In this document: one piece after another, positions 1 to 6,494 of the stretch
Layout of the letters: each line of letters begins with the position of its first letter
Position numbering within the stretch: the first letter of the stretch is position 1
Assembly: GCF_000373985.1 (NCBI RefSeq)
Contig: NZ_KB893122.1
Location: 1 to 17,710 of the forward strand
DNA: 17,710 nt
Reading direction: 5' to 3'
From: Desulfobacter curvatus DSM 3379
GTDB taxonomy: Bacteria > Desulfobacterota > Desulfobacteria > Desulfobacterales > Desulfobacteraceae
Made by a program: the position numbers and the translations under genes
The notes under the pieces: model-generated
Told to the model about the DNA's origin: nothing
Seen by the model: the letters and a program-made list of their open reading frames with translations, nothing else
The model's database searches: none

Positions 1-1
1 A

Positions 2-274
2 ACCCGGTTTTTAAAAGTGCTTGATGCTCCCCTGGATAACAACATTTGCGAACGTAGCCTGAAACAAAGTATCCTACATCGAAAAAACTCACTATTTTAT
101 AAAACAGAACATGGAGCCTTTGTTGGTGATATGTTCATGAGCCTGATCCAGACCTGCAATCTGATGAAGGTCAATCCATTTGATTATTTGATCACATTGC
201 TGAATAACGCAACTGAGCTGAGAACTGATCCTTCCCGGTGGATGCCTTGGAATTACAAAACCTCGTCAGCGTAA
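2..274 (+). CDS. IS66-family transposase, C-terminal fragment (cut by window edge)
   Basis: The open frame runs in from the left edge without a start and ends at TAA 272-274. It carries the C-terminal signature of IS66 (TnpC) DDE transposases: PLDNNICERSLK with the catalytic-region Asp/Asn/Glu cluster, then HRKNSLFYKTEHGA, a helix LIQTCNLMKVNPFDYL, and a closing PWN motif. The GTG at 17 is internal to the conserved motif and is not a real start. IS66 transposases are about 500 aa, so only the last sixth is visible. No companion tnpA/tnpB and no terminal inverted repeat could be identified to its right. Whether the element is intact depends on sequence outside the window. Confidence 0.85.
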   Translation, partial: TRFLKVLDAPLDNNICERSLKQSILHRKNSLFYKTEHGAFVGDMFMSLIQTCNLMKVNPFDYLITLLNNATELRTDPSRWMPWNYKTSSA

Positions 275-344
275 TATAATCGCAGCCCCCCCTCTCTTGT
301 GACGAGTTCAGCTGAGCTATCCTAAAAAAATCCTTTGTGCATGT

Positions 345-419
345 TTACCGAAGGGACACCGCCGTTACACCAAAAGCAACAATAAAAAACACCAAACTTA
401 TCATTAAATTTTTTTTCAT
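345..419 (-). CDS. small hydrophobic peptide (24 aa), possible truncated secreted protein
   Basis: A strong Shine-Dalgarno sequence, AAAGGAG (minus strand of 429-435), stands 9 nt before an ATG at 419. The frame reads MKKNLMISLVFFIVAFGVTA then VSLR and stops. A lysine-rich N-terminus followed by about 18 hydrophobic residues is the pattern of a signal peptide or a single-span small membrane protein. It could be a genuine small protein, or the start of a secreted protein whose remainder was lost when the neighbouring IS66 element arrived. It is too short for family assignment. Confidence 0.35.
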   Translation of the reverse strand: MKKNLMISLVFFIVAFGVTAVSLR

Positions 420-435
420 TTTTCTATTCTCCTTT

Positions 436-741
436 GTTTTATTAATTTCGTTATATCATAGGGTTTTGGAATCTTCCTTTGCCCTAATCTTAAAATCAGA
501 ATGAATATTTTTCAATGCTTTCTAAAATACTGTAACTTGGGGTCATGAGGACCGTTGATTATGTCTATTTATGTGGTGTGTAATCCTTGATAGTAAAGGC
601 GTTGACTATTTTTGTTATTGAATGCTGTTTCAGAAAGGTTTGAGCAAGTCTGTATACAGTATAGTGACCTGATTTTATAAGCGGCTTGGCTTGATCTTAT
701 CAGAGTACCTCGGGCCAGGAGTCATTGGTTCTATCGGCGCG
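436..741. other. intergenic stretch without recognisable gene
   Basis: AT-rich sequence between the small peptide gene and the IS3-family element. No frame with coding character and a ribosome-binding site was seen on either strand. A 10-bp palindrome, CTGTATACAG at about 650-659, is present but has no clear meaning. Confidence 0.5.
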
Positions 742-760
742 TGTCAAGCAAGTTGTCGCC
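742..760 (+). repeat. IS3 element inverted repeat, orfB-side end
   Basis: TGTCAAGCAAGTTGTCGCC matches in inverted orientation the end at 2457-2475, with four mismatches. It defines the left boundary of the IS3-family element. Confidence 0.65.
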
Positions 761-852
761 TTTGCTGTACTTTGTTCTAATTTTTCCGCACAATCCCCTC
801 ATGACCTCCGACGGGTAATGTGGGGCCCATTCTCAGCCATGAGGGAATTGTG

Positions 853-1932
853 CTATCGTCCTGCTAAATTCGAACGGTCAAACAACCTTTTCTCAGCAGA
901 GATTTCAGGCTTTAACCTTTTGAATTTTTTCAAACTTACTTCTGTAACTGCCTTCCAGTCTCTTGTTTCCTTGGACCACCGCTCAGGGTTCTTTAACCGG
1001 GCTTTCAGGTACACTTTATGCCGATTCTCAAGAATTTGAACATCTTTTCCACGGTGTCTGTCATCAGGGGTAACAAAATTGATACTGCTATGGAGATGAA
1101 CGGTATTATACCAAGTTACAAAATCATTTGCCCAAGCTCTTGCTTCCATTACATTTTCAAATGGTTTTTCTGGATAGTTCGGCCTGTATTTCATTGTTCT
1201 GAATAATGATTCTGAAAAAGGGTTATCATTGCTGACACTGGGCCGGCTAAAGGAGGGCATGACCCCTAAATCCTGCAGTTTAGCCAACATCGTTGCTGAT
1301 TTCATTGGTGATCCGTTATCAGAATGCAAAATCACCTGTTTTTTTGAAATCTTTTCACGAATGCAGGCATCTGTTATCAAATCTGAGGCAAATTCTCCAG
1401 ACTCCGATTCATAAACCTGGCAGGCAACGGCTTTCCGGCTGTATAAATCCATCACCATATAAAGGTAATAGAATTGACCTTTCACCGGTGAACGCAAATA
1501 TGTAATATCCCAAGACCATATCTGATTAGGACCACATGCCGTAAATGTTTCCGGGCTATGCCTATGCACCGGATTGCTTGCCTGACGGTGTTCGTTCATT
1601 CTCAGCGTTCTCAAAATTCGATACATTGTAGACTCAGACCCCATATAGATACCCTGATCAGCAAGCTTTGGAACGATTTGATTTGGGCTAAAATCTGCAT
1701 ATTCCCGAGATTTCAATACATTGACGATGTTATCTTGCTCTTCACCCGACAACTTATTGGCAGGAACGGCACGAGAATCCTTGCGTTTATCTGTTGTTCC
1801 CTGCTTTTTCCAGCGCTGAATCGTTCGCACTGTTAATCCCAATAATTGTGCAGCCTTGCTTTTAGTGGCACCGGCTTGGCAGGCCTCAGATATCAAGGTT
1901 AACACGGACCGCTTATCCTCAGAGGTTATCAA
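853..1932 (-). CDS. IS3-family transposase OrfB (DDE integrase core)
   Basis: 359 aa. An N-terminal HTH (about residues 25-45, KSKAAQLLGLTVRTIQRWKK) is followed by an HTH_21-like linker region and an rve integrase core. The catalytic triad is visible as D142 (WSWDITYL), D205 (HSDNGSP) and E241 (NPFSESLFRTMK), giving the DD35E spacing of IS3 transposases. The C-terminal WYN...HSSINFVTPDDRH motif is also typical. The first codon in this frame used as a start is TTG 1932-1930, which overlaps the orfA stop as TTGA, so limited independent translation by coupling is possible. The -1 frame is open back to the A9G run, so the main product is expected to be an OrfAB fusion made by ribosomal frameshifting. 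It catalyses cut-and-circularise transposition of the element. Confidence 0.88.
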   Translation of the reverse strand: MITSEDKRSVLTLISEACQAGATKSKAAQLLGLTVRTIQRWKKQGTTDKRKDSRAVPANKLSGEEQDNIVNVLKSREYADFSPNQIVPKLADQGIYMGSESTMYRILRTLRMNEHRQASNPVHRHSPETFTACGPNQIWSWDITYLRSPVKGQFYYLYMVMDLYSRKAVACQVYESESGEFASDLITDACIREKISKKQVILHSDNGSPMKSATMLAKLQDLGVMPSFSRPSVSNDNPFSESLFRTMKYRPNYPEKPFENVMEARAWANDFVTWYNTVHLHSSINFVTPDDRHRGKDVQILENRHKVYLKARLKNPERWSKETRDWKAVTEVSLKKFKRLKPEISAEKRLFDRSNLAGR

Positions 1933-2426
1933 TCTTCCTCTGGCTCCCCCCAGATCGCCTGGGCTTTTTTTTTAAGAACCAGCAAGGCCGCTGTTTCTGC
2001 AAGTGCTTTTTCTTTCCGGGAAAGGTCGCGTTTTAAAGAGGAGATTTCTTTTTTATATTGTTTTTCCCTCTCTCTGTGCTTTTCATCTGCAGTGTTTGAC
2101 ATACCAGAAACGGCATCTTTTCTCCATTGCTCCAGGTGATGGCAAAAAATTCCATTTTTACGGCACCAGGCGACGCATTCTTCTGAAGTCAGAGTTCCTG
2201 TTTCTATAAGTGCTGAAATTCTTTGTTCAAAAGGCCAGTCTTTGGGGCGTTTCGCTTTTGATTTCAATGTAGTGTTGCCGCTTTCTTTATATTGTCTAAG
2301 CCATTTTCCGATTGTTGATCGGCCAACTCCGAATTCTTGTGATATCTCATGGTGGGGCTTGTTGCCCAGTAATACCTTCTGTAACACAGCCTCTTTGATT
2401 TGGATAGAATATCCCATTTTCATCAC
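1929..2426 (-). CDS. IS3-family transposase OrfA (HTH protein)
   Basis: 165 aa. The N-terminal HTH (residues 15-45, LGNKPHHEISQEFGVGRSTI then GKWLRQYKES) is of the HTH_Tnp_1/Tnp_8 kind that binds IS ends. A charged, probably coiled-coil C-terminus (EKQYKKEISSLKRDLSRKEK then ALAETAALL) matches the leucine-zipper-like multimerisation region of IS3 OrfA proteins. The gene is the upstream member of the two-gene element and contains the A9G slippery sequence about 45 nt before its stop. Alone, OrfA of this family usually represses the IS promoter; as the N-terminal part of OrfAB it gives end recognition. Confidence 0.87.
   Translation of the reverse strand: MMKMGYSIQIKEAVLQKVLLGNKPHHEISQEFGVGRSTIGKWLRQYKESGNTTLKSKAKRPKDWPFEQRISALIETGTLTSEECVAWCRKNGIFCHHLEQWRKDAVSGMSNTADEKHREREKQYKKEISSLKRDLSRKEKALAETAALLVLKKKAQAIWGEPEED
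1964..1973 (-). promoter_or_regulatory. A9G slippery run for programmed -1 ribosomal frameshift
   Basis: The minus strand reads CTT AAA AAA AAA GCC in the orfA frame. This contains the A-AAA-AAA/A-AAA-AAG heptamer used by many IS3 elements. After a -1 slip the reading frame (SPGDLGGARGRL) stays open straight into orfB without a stop. A downstream G-rich tract (GGGGGG) could stimulate slippage. Confidence 0.75.
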
Positions 2427-2456
2427 CTCAATGCCCCGAATTTAATTTTTAATTGA

Positions 2457-2475
2457 GGCGACATCTATCCTGACA
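2457..2475 (-). repeat. IS3 element inverted repeat, orfA-side end
   Basis: On the minus strand this reads TGTCAGGATAGATGTCGCC and pairs with 742-760. It lies about 30 bp upstream of the orfA start, the usual place for the promoter-side end of an IS3 element. Confidence 0.65.
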
Positions 2476-2571
2476 CAGGGGGCTATCCAAAATATGGGGT
2501 CTGATTTAAATGTTATCGGACTGCGGGATTATTCGAATCCGGAAGCTGGCCCGCTTTAATTGCGAATGAAA

Positions 2572-2973
2572 TCAAAGGAACACCACAGGAGAAACATTAA
2601 ACCGCTCTCCAAGGGCTTTTACCTGCCTGGTGTTTAATTGGCGTTTGCCGCTTAAAATTTCAGAAACCACCCCTTGACTGCCAACCTCCGGCAAATCTCC
2701 TTGTTTAATACCATGCTCCCGCATTAAGTATTGCAGTGCATCTGCCGGATTACCGTAGATTTCTGGTAAATTAGTGTTCTCGTATATCTCAATCAAACTT
2801 CCAAGAGTTTCAACAAGGGATGCCAGAGGGTGGTTTTCATTTTCTCCTACTTCATCCAGTAGGTTGTCGAGAAAAGATACCTGCCGGTTGTATTCTTCCT
2901 GGGAATGAGGTACGGAAAAGATGCTTTTAATATCCGGCCACATCTGGATAATATGGTTTGTTCCCTGTAACAT
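2572..2973 (-). CDS. higA: HigA-type antitoxin / autorepressor (XRE HTH)
   Basis: About 133 aa from the preferred ATG at 2973, which overlaps the higB stop as TGATG and has GGAGGGAAGG just upstream. An ATG five codons earlier (2988) lacks such a site. The C-terminal part has an XRE-type HTH (ALQYLMREHGIKQGDLPEVG, then SEILSGKRQLNTRQVKALGE), matching the HigA family encoded downstream of HigB in the E. coli higBA arrangement. It should neutralise the HigB mRNA interferase and, with it, repress the operon by binding the palindrome at 3272-3290. Length and order (toxin first) fit the family. No lesions are visible. Confidence 0.85.
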   Translation of the reverse strand: MLQGTNHIIQMWPDIKSIFSVPHSQEEYNRQVSFLDNLLDEVGENENHPLASLVETLGSLIEIYENTNLPEIYGNPADALQYLMREHGIKQGDLPEVGSQGVVSEILSGKRQLNTRQVKALGERFNVSPVVFL

Positions 2974-3263
2974 CAGCCTTCCCTCCATTTGTTTTTGTCA
3001 TACTCTTTATGCGTGAGAACATGCCGGATATATAGCCGCTGTGTGTTATAATGAATAGCGGCTATGAGCCGGACCTTGTTCCCACCGATATTGAACACGG
3101 TAAACCCGTCCACCTGGTCTGCACTTGGGAAAACGCCTCTCAATTCAGCGAAGTTGGCAAATCTCGTATTTTTTACAATTCGATACCAAGCGTCCAGGGC
3201 AGTTGCACATCCCGGGTATTTTTTAACAAAATCTAATATTTTTTTCCGTGTTATTATGTGCAT
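2973..3263 (-). CDS. higB: HigB-type mRNA interferase toxin
   Basis: 96 aa, RelE/HigB superfamily. The sequence MHIITRKKILDFVKKYPGCA, with an ALDAWYRIVK motif, a GGNKVRLIAAIHYNTQRLYI core strand pair and the C-terminal RHVLTHKEYDKNKW, is characteristic of HigB toxins that cleave mRNA on translating ribosomes. It is the first gene of the pair and is translationally coupled to higA through TGATG. The ATG at 3263 has no Shine-Dalgarno sequence and lies almost at the predicted transcription start, so the transcript may be leaderless. Free toxin would arrest translation; the pair stabilises its surroundings or may act as a phage-response module. Confidence 0.88.
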   Translation of the reverse strand: MHIITRKKILDFVKKYPGCATALDAWYRIVKNTRFANFAELRGVFPSADQVDGFTVFNIGGNKVRLIAAIHYNTQRLYIRHVLTHKEYDKNKWREG

Positions 3264-3268
3264 ATATT

Positions 3269-3297
3269 TTTATATCTCAAATTGAGATATTTGTCAA
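3269..3297 (-). promoter_or_regulatory. higBA promoter
   Basis: The minus strand carries TTGACA (3297-3292), a 17-nt spacer and TATAAA (3274-3269), a near-consensus sigma-70 promoter. Its expected start point falls at about 3262, on or beside the higB ATG. Confidence 0.7.
3272..3290. promoter_or_regulatory. higBA operator: 19-bp perfect palindrome
   Basis: ATATCTCAA-A-TTGAGATAT fills the spacer between the -35 and -10 elements, a position where HigA or HigBA binding would block RNA polymerase. A degenerate second copy, CTGAG...CTCAG (3300-3319), lies just upstream and shares the CTCA/TGAG half-sites. Confidence 0.7.
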
Positions 3298-3333
3298 GTC
3301 TGAGATTAAAAATACTCAGTATAAAAATTATAG

Positions 3334-3948
3334 TTAACCGATTTCGTTCATCAAAACGCTATGAACTTCCTTATCCTCAATCCCCAAATAAGTCATGGTC
3401 GTCTTCGGATCTGAGTGGTTGAATCTCTTAGCGATGACATCAAAACCAACGCCGTACTTCGTGCGTTGCTGATATCCCCAGGTTTTCCTTAAAGTGTGGG
3501 TGCCGTAATTCCCCTTTAGATTGATTGCCTGTGTCCATTTTTTAATGAGCCCGTGAGCCGCTTGGACGGTGAGCGGAGCATTCTCACCCTTTCGGCTACG
3601 AAAAAGGTAAAAGTGATCTTCTATGGGTTGACCGTCGCTATTCGAAAAATAGCCGTCGAGTGCTTTGCGGACAGATTTGTTTATAACCACAACATTCTTC
3701 TTTTTCGTTTTGCTTTCGATAATCTGATGAACCTGGCCAGGTTTCAGGTATCGAACATCACCGACTTTAAGCCCGAGGAGGTCCCCGGCCCGGATGCCGT
3801 TATTTATTCCCATCACAAACAGCAGAAGATCCCTGGGGCTTCCAGAAAGGAATTGAATAATCGCTTTGATGTCTTTTTCGTTCCGGATCGGTTCCACTTC
3901 GACCTTGGAACCTTTTTGGGGGTGATTAAAATTTTGTCCTTTTTCCAT
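3334..3948 (-). CDS. short tyrosine recombinase (site-specific integrase)
   Basis: 204 aa. The catalytic domain of the phage-integrase family is complete: R53 (NNGIRAGDLLGLKVGDV), a beta-hairpin lysine in ESKTKKKN (about 80-84), H151-R154 (THTLRKTWGY), H178 (RFNHSDPKTT) and nucleophile Y187 (MTYLGIED). It lacks the roughly 100-aa N-terminal SAM-like arm/core-binding domain of typical integrases, so it is a compact form, or it was shortened. A GAGGAA ribosome site precedes the ATG. It does not resemble integron IntI: there is no IntI-specific insert and the length is wrong. A perfect 16-bp inverted repeat directly upstream may be its binding site or its operator. The substrate is unknown. Confidence 0.82.
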   Translation of the reverse strand: MEKGQNFNHPQKGSKVEVEPIRNEKDIKAIIQFLSGSPRDLLLFVMGINNGIRAGDLLGLKVGDVRYLKPGQVHQIIESKTKKKNVVVINKSVRKALDGYFSNSDGQPIEDHFYLFRSRKGENAPLTVQAAHGLIKKWTQAINLKGNYGTHTLRKTWGYQQRTKYGVGFDVIAKRFNHSDPKTTMTYLGIEDKEVHSVLMNEIG

Positions 3949-3962
3949 TCGGTTCCTCGTGC

Positions 3963-4011
3963 TTTAAATATTAAGTTTATCCTATTATGTCATTAAAACT
4001 TAATATTTAAA
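3963..4011. repeat. perfect 16-bp inverted repeat upstream of the recombinase
   Basis: TTTAAATATTAAGTTT (3963-3978) and its exact complement (3996-4011) are separated by 17 nt. The repeat sits 15-63 bp before the recombinase start, where an autoregulatory operator or a recombination site could lie. Confidence 0.7.
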
Positions 4012-4086
4012 ATGGGGGTTTTGGAAAAAACTCCATGCAAAAATAGAGAAAAGCCCATATTCACGGGGATTTTCGCTATTTTTATC

Positions 4087-4116
4087 AATCTTAACTTTCA
4101 CCCCAAAGTTAAGATT
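4087..4116. repeat. 12-bp perfect hairpin with 6-nt loop
   Basis: AATCTTAACTTT (4087-4098), loop CACCCC, AAAGTTAAGATT (4105-4116). The stem is AT-rich and not followed by a clean T-run, so a terminator is doubtful. It shares the CTTAA core with the inverted repeat at 3963-4011 and may be a related protein-binding site. Confidence 0.55.
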
Positions 4117-4154
4117 TAAAGTTCCCTTTCATAAAAGCCGTCACACCTCATTGC

Positions 4155-4301
4155 TTAGAGACCTGTCGAGCTGAAATCAATATCCGTTTGACGATCGATG
4201 ATATGAACATTTCCATTCTGATTTGATTGAAAGGCGACAGCTTTTCCATTTTTATGCAAGAGCCTTTGTACACCGGCTTTGGGATAATCATTCTTATTCA
4301 T
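4155..4301 (-). CDS. 48-aa open frame, possibly the displaced tail of the SIR2-like remnant
   Basis: The frame reads MNKNDYPKAGVQRLLHKNGK and ends IDFSSTGL. It overlaps the end of the SIR2-like remnant as TGATG and has no Shine-Dalgarno sequence. Codon use looks protein-like, and the same frame stays open upstream through the remnant. I do not recognise the family. It may be a C-terminal extension of the broken gene rather than a gene of its own. Confidence 0.25.
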   Translation of the reverse strand: MNKNDYPKAGVQRLLHKNGKAVAFQSNQNGNVHIIDRQTDIDFSSTGL

Positions 4302-4604
4302 CAGCACAAAATCCGGTTTATGTCTTCCCTGGCGTAAAGCGGCAGGCCGATTGCTCCTTGGCAGACATTGTAATCCCTTGGGTTGATGCGTATCAAGGTT
4401 GAATTTAAGTTCCGGCCAGGTCGTTGGGATTATATCTTACCGTAGGTAAGGCAATGCCTGCCCCCATTTCAAAAATGGTCACTTTGCATCGAAGCTGTTG
4501 AGCTTTTCAAGCCATTTCTGCAAACGTGCCCCTTGTTCACTGGTGCGGCGAGATATCCAGTTCCCGTCCCCAAACACATAAAAATATTGGGGCGTGCCAT
4601 CCAC
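4301..4604 (-). pseudogene. SIR2-family NAD-dependent deacetylase remnant, frameshifted
   Basis: Three short stretches in different minus-strand frames join into a SIR2-like C-terminal half. The first is FGDGNWISRRTSEQ...QKWLEKLNSFDAK (to 4479). The second is KVTIFEMGAGIALPTVR (4485 down to 4405, then TAA). The third is STLIRINPRDYNVCQGAIGL followed by PLYAREDINRIL (4408 down to 4301). The GAGTAIPTVR-like and LIRINPR-like motifs are hallmarks of bacterial SIR2-family proteins of about 280-300 aa, where they form the NAD-binding end of the Rossmann fold. At least two frameshifts, at about 4480 and 4406, break the frame, and no intact N-terminal half was found upstream. The gene is therefore non-functional unless the shifts are sequencing errors. 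Up to about 4690 the sequence may hold further, unrecognisable remnant. Confidence 0.7.
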
Positions 4605-4692
4605 CTTCCAGATGCTGAAACGGAATCGAAGACACGCCGTTATGATCTGTTTTCTTTGGCAAAGCTATCTGGACCCAATTGATTCCGTGTCC

Positions 4693-4905
4693 CTAAATTG
4701 TAAAAACATCAATCAATAATTCAACCCTTGCGTCCTTTGCAATTTCGGATATCTCTGAAAACGGTGCCTCGAAGAAAATATCAAATACTGCTGGGTCTTC
4801 ATTGACCTTGCTAATCCAAATATCACAAAAGTCATCAAAGGGGATACCCGACTCGGAGCAATGATCTAAGATTGCTTGTCTCACTGTTTTATAGTTGTAA
4901 TCCAT
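4693..4905 (-). CDS. hypothetical acidic small protein (70 aa)
   Basis: MDYNYKTVRQAILDHCSESG and onward, a 70-aa acidic protein predicted mostly helical (FDDFCDIWISKVNEDPAVFD, FSEISEIAKDARVELLIDVF). AAGG lies 7-8 nt before the ATG. It has no signal peptide or membrane segment. It is not recognised as a family member; size and acidity would suit an immunity or antitoxin-like partner, but nothing else supports that. It is transcribed in the same direction as the YkgJ-type gene upstream, with a 76-bp gap. Confidence 0.5.
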   Translation of the reverse strand: MDYNYKTVRQAILDHCSESGIPFDDFCDIWISKVNEDPAVFDIFFEAPFSEISEIAKDARVELLIDVFTI

Positions 4906-4981
4906 GACGAGACCTTGAACTTTTTCTGGTAGTCACTTCTTATACCGCAGGATCAAAACAAGAATTTAAATATTCTCAAAC

Positions 4982-5695
4982 TTACTCTGCATGAAATCCT
5001 CTACAGCCACTATCTAATGCGTGTCTTTTTGATTTTGGGAAATCTCGGCAATGTCTGGGTTTAGTTTCATGAATCCTGCAGGTATATTTATCCTTACCGG
5101 GAAGTTTCCGCAGCCAAGGGCAACGGTCCACTGGTTCTTGGGTCTTAGGGTTGATCCAGACATCATTCAGGCCTGCAAATGAATCCACCCACTCCAGGAT
5201 GTCATATCGTTTTTCATCTTGCCAGCGTGACACGTCAAGATCCGGAACTGAGGTCTCGTAAGCGTCTGATAAATTAATACAACAATGCCCGCATTGAACG
5301 CATTTGAATTTTTCCATTTCCGTCTCGATTAAAAGCCCTTTTGCACCCGTTTCCGGATGTTTTTCGACCATAACGTTAACCCGCTCAATCTTTGAATAAA
5401 CCTGTGCGATTGTTTCGGGAGGTTCAGATCTCAGTAAACCCAAGAAATAATTCACCAGGTCAATACCGTAATAAAAGTTTTTTCTGTTATCGGATACTAT
5501 CCATAGCCCATACCGTTCTAAAAAATCCGATGGGTGTACTTTTATGGCATCTTTTACAATCTCAAGTTTTTCAAAACCTGAAATTAGCTCTCCGATCTCT
5601 TCTTGCTTTTTCAATTCGGATTGCATCATCATGGTATTTCTGAGTTCTTCTAACGCTTCAGGGATAGAAACGTGTTTTAAATCCTTTTTGTCCAT
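4982..5695 (-). CDS. YkgJ-type cysteine-cluster protein
   Basis: 237 aa. The first 130 residues are helical and charged. The C-terminal half has the CxxCxxCC cluster (C132, C135, C138, C139 in KCVQCGHCCINL), then CPWL (C192), C206 in TCRIHETKPRHCRDFP with C216, and C231. This eight-cysteine arrangement, with the IHETKPRHCRDFP motif, defines the YkgJ/putative zinc- or iron-chelating family (often labelled flagellin N-methylase or Fe-S oxidoreductase). The biochemical role of such stand-alone members is not established; metal or Fe-S binding is inferred from the cysteines. No strong Shine-Dalgarno sequence is seen before the ATG. The upstream region is shared divergently with parD. Confidence 0.8.
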   Translation of the reverse strand: MDKKDLKHVSIPEALEELRNTMMMQSELKKQEEIGELISGFEKLEIVKDAIKVHPSDFLERYGLWIVSDNRKNFYYGIDLVNYFLGLLRSEPPETIAQVYSKIERVNVMVEKHPETGAKGLLIETEMEKFKCVQCGHCCINLSDAYETSVPDLDVSRWQDEKRYDILEWVDSFAGLNDVWINPKTQEPVDRCPWLRKLPGKDKYTCRIHETKPRHCRDFPKSKRHALDSGCRGFHAE

Positions 5696-5836
5696 GGCTT
5701 GCTTTTTTCAATATATGATGAAGTACAAAATAACATCTGAACAGGTAATTTTTTATCAAAAAAATATAAATTTTTGAAGCTATTCTATTAAAAACTGTGT
5801 ATTATATATTGGTATAAAAATTTTGGAGGGCCTGCC

Positions 5837-6073
5837 ATGCAAAGAAATACCAGTGTCACATTAGGCGATCATTTTTTAGATTTTATCAAATTAAAAATTT
5901 CACAAGGCCGCTTTGATAATACAAGCGAAGCCGTTCGTGCGGGTTTGCGGCTTCTGGAAGTTGAAGAAACCAAGCTGGAAGCGTTACGCGCAAGACTGGC
6001 TGAAGGTGAAGCGCAGCTTGACAAAGGACAAGAGGTTGACGGCCAATCCTTCATGGATGAATTGATCGGCTGA
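5837..6073 (+). CDS. parD: ParD-type antitoxin (ribbon-helix-helix)
   Basis: 78 aa. The N-terminal ribbon-helix-helix (TSVTLGDHFLDFIKLKISQG, then RFDNTSEAVRAGLRLLEVEE) is the DNA-binding and dimerising part of ParD/CC2985-family antitoxins. The acidic C-terminal helix (LRARLAEGEAQLDKGQEVDG) wraps around the toxin. GGAGGG lies 9 nt before the ATG, and an extended -10-like TGGTATAAA lies at 5810-5818. The stop is 1 nt before the parE start, so the two are co-translated. ParD with ParE normally represses this promoter. Confidence 0.87.
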   Translation: MQRNTSVTLGDHFLDFIKLKISQGRFDNTSEAVRAGLRLLEVEETKLEALRARLAEGEAQLDKGQEVDGQSFMDELIG

Positions 6074-6074
6074 C

Positions 6075-6368
6075 ATGACTCAATATTTTCTTTCTCCCAA
6101 TGCGCAAAAGAGTTTGCGTAACATCAAGGCTTATTCACTTGAAGAATTTGGTGAAGAACAGGCCTTCATTTACTTAAAGCTTATTGAAAAAAAGCTGCAA
6201 ATGATAGCAGAAAGTCCCGATATAGGCCGGGAACGCGAAGAAATTAAAAAAGGCTATTTAAGTTTTTTAGCCGGATCTCATATCATTTTTTATCGCAAAG
6301 CTAATAACCACGTCGATATTATAGACATACTTCATCAAAGCATGGAACCTTATCGACATTTGAAGTAA
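6075..6368 (+). CDS. parE: ParE-type toxin
   Basis: 97 aa, RelE/ParE superfamily. MTQYFLSPNAQKSLRNIKAY contains the N-terminal strand-helix motif. The core IEKKLQMIAESPDIGREREE and the C-terminal strands SHIIFYRKANNHVDIIDILH complete the small alpha/beta fold with the usual terminal HQSMEPYRHL. ParE proteins poison DNA gyrase. The gene follows parD by 1 nt. It lies opposite to most neighbouring genes and next to an attC-like site, as is common for toxin-antitoxin pairs in integron arrays, which carry their own promoter. Confidence 0.87.
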   Translation: MTQYFLSPNAQKSLRNIKAYSLEEFGEEQAFIYLKLIEKKLQMIAESPDIGREREEIKKGYLSFLAGSHIIFYRKANNHVDIIDILHQSMEPYRHLK

Positions 6369-6494
6369 TGAAACAGCCTTTCTTTTTGTTACACCAGGGA
6401 ACCATTTCATTCATATTTCAGGGGCACAATAAAAAAAGAAGTCAACGCCAATTCCATAAAGGCTTTGAGCGATCGATAATAGACAAAGTCAACA
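6369..6494. other. short intergenic stretch downstream of parE
   Basis: No gene and no convincing terminator was seen. The motif AAGTCAAC occurs twice (about 6450 and 6486). Confidence 0.4.

Larger units (their letters stand above)
742..2475 (-). mobile_element. IS3-family insertion sequence, about 1734 bp, transcribed leftward
   Basis: Two overlapping minus-strand genes (orfA, orfB) with an HTH domain and a DD35E integrase core define an IS3-family element. The ends are supported by imperfect inverted repeats: 742-760 begins TGTCAAGCAAGTTGTCGCC, and the reverse complement of 2457-2475 begins TGTCAGGATAGATGTCGCC (15 of 19 positions alike by eye). Terminal TG...CA is usual for IS3 elements. 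The flanking triplets (GCG on the left, CAG on the right) do not match, so no target-site duplication is seen; this may reflect age, end misplacement or later rearrangement. Both frames and the slippery site look intact, so it may be or recently have been active. Confidence 0.8.

Noticed and set aside
300..335. tRNA-like string ATAGCTCAGCTG on the minus strand
   Set aside because: It resembles a D-arm only; no acceptor, anticodon or T-arm could be folded around it.
649..660. LexA-like box CTGTATACAG
   Set aside because: The half-site spacing is 2 nt instead of 8, and no SOS gene follows.
3334..3948. Integron integrase (IntI) explaining the attC-like sites
   Set aside because: The protein is too short and lacks IntI-like sequence. 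It is a generic compact tyrosine recombinase.
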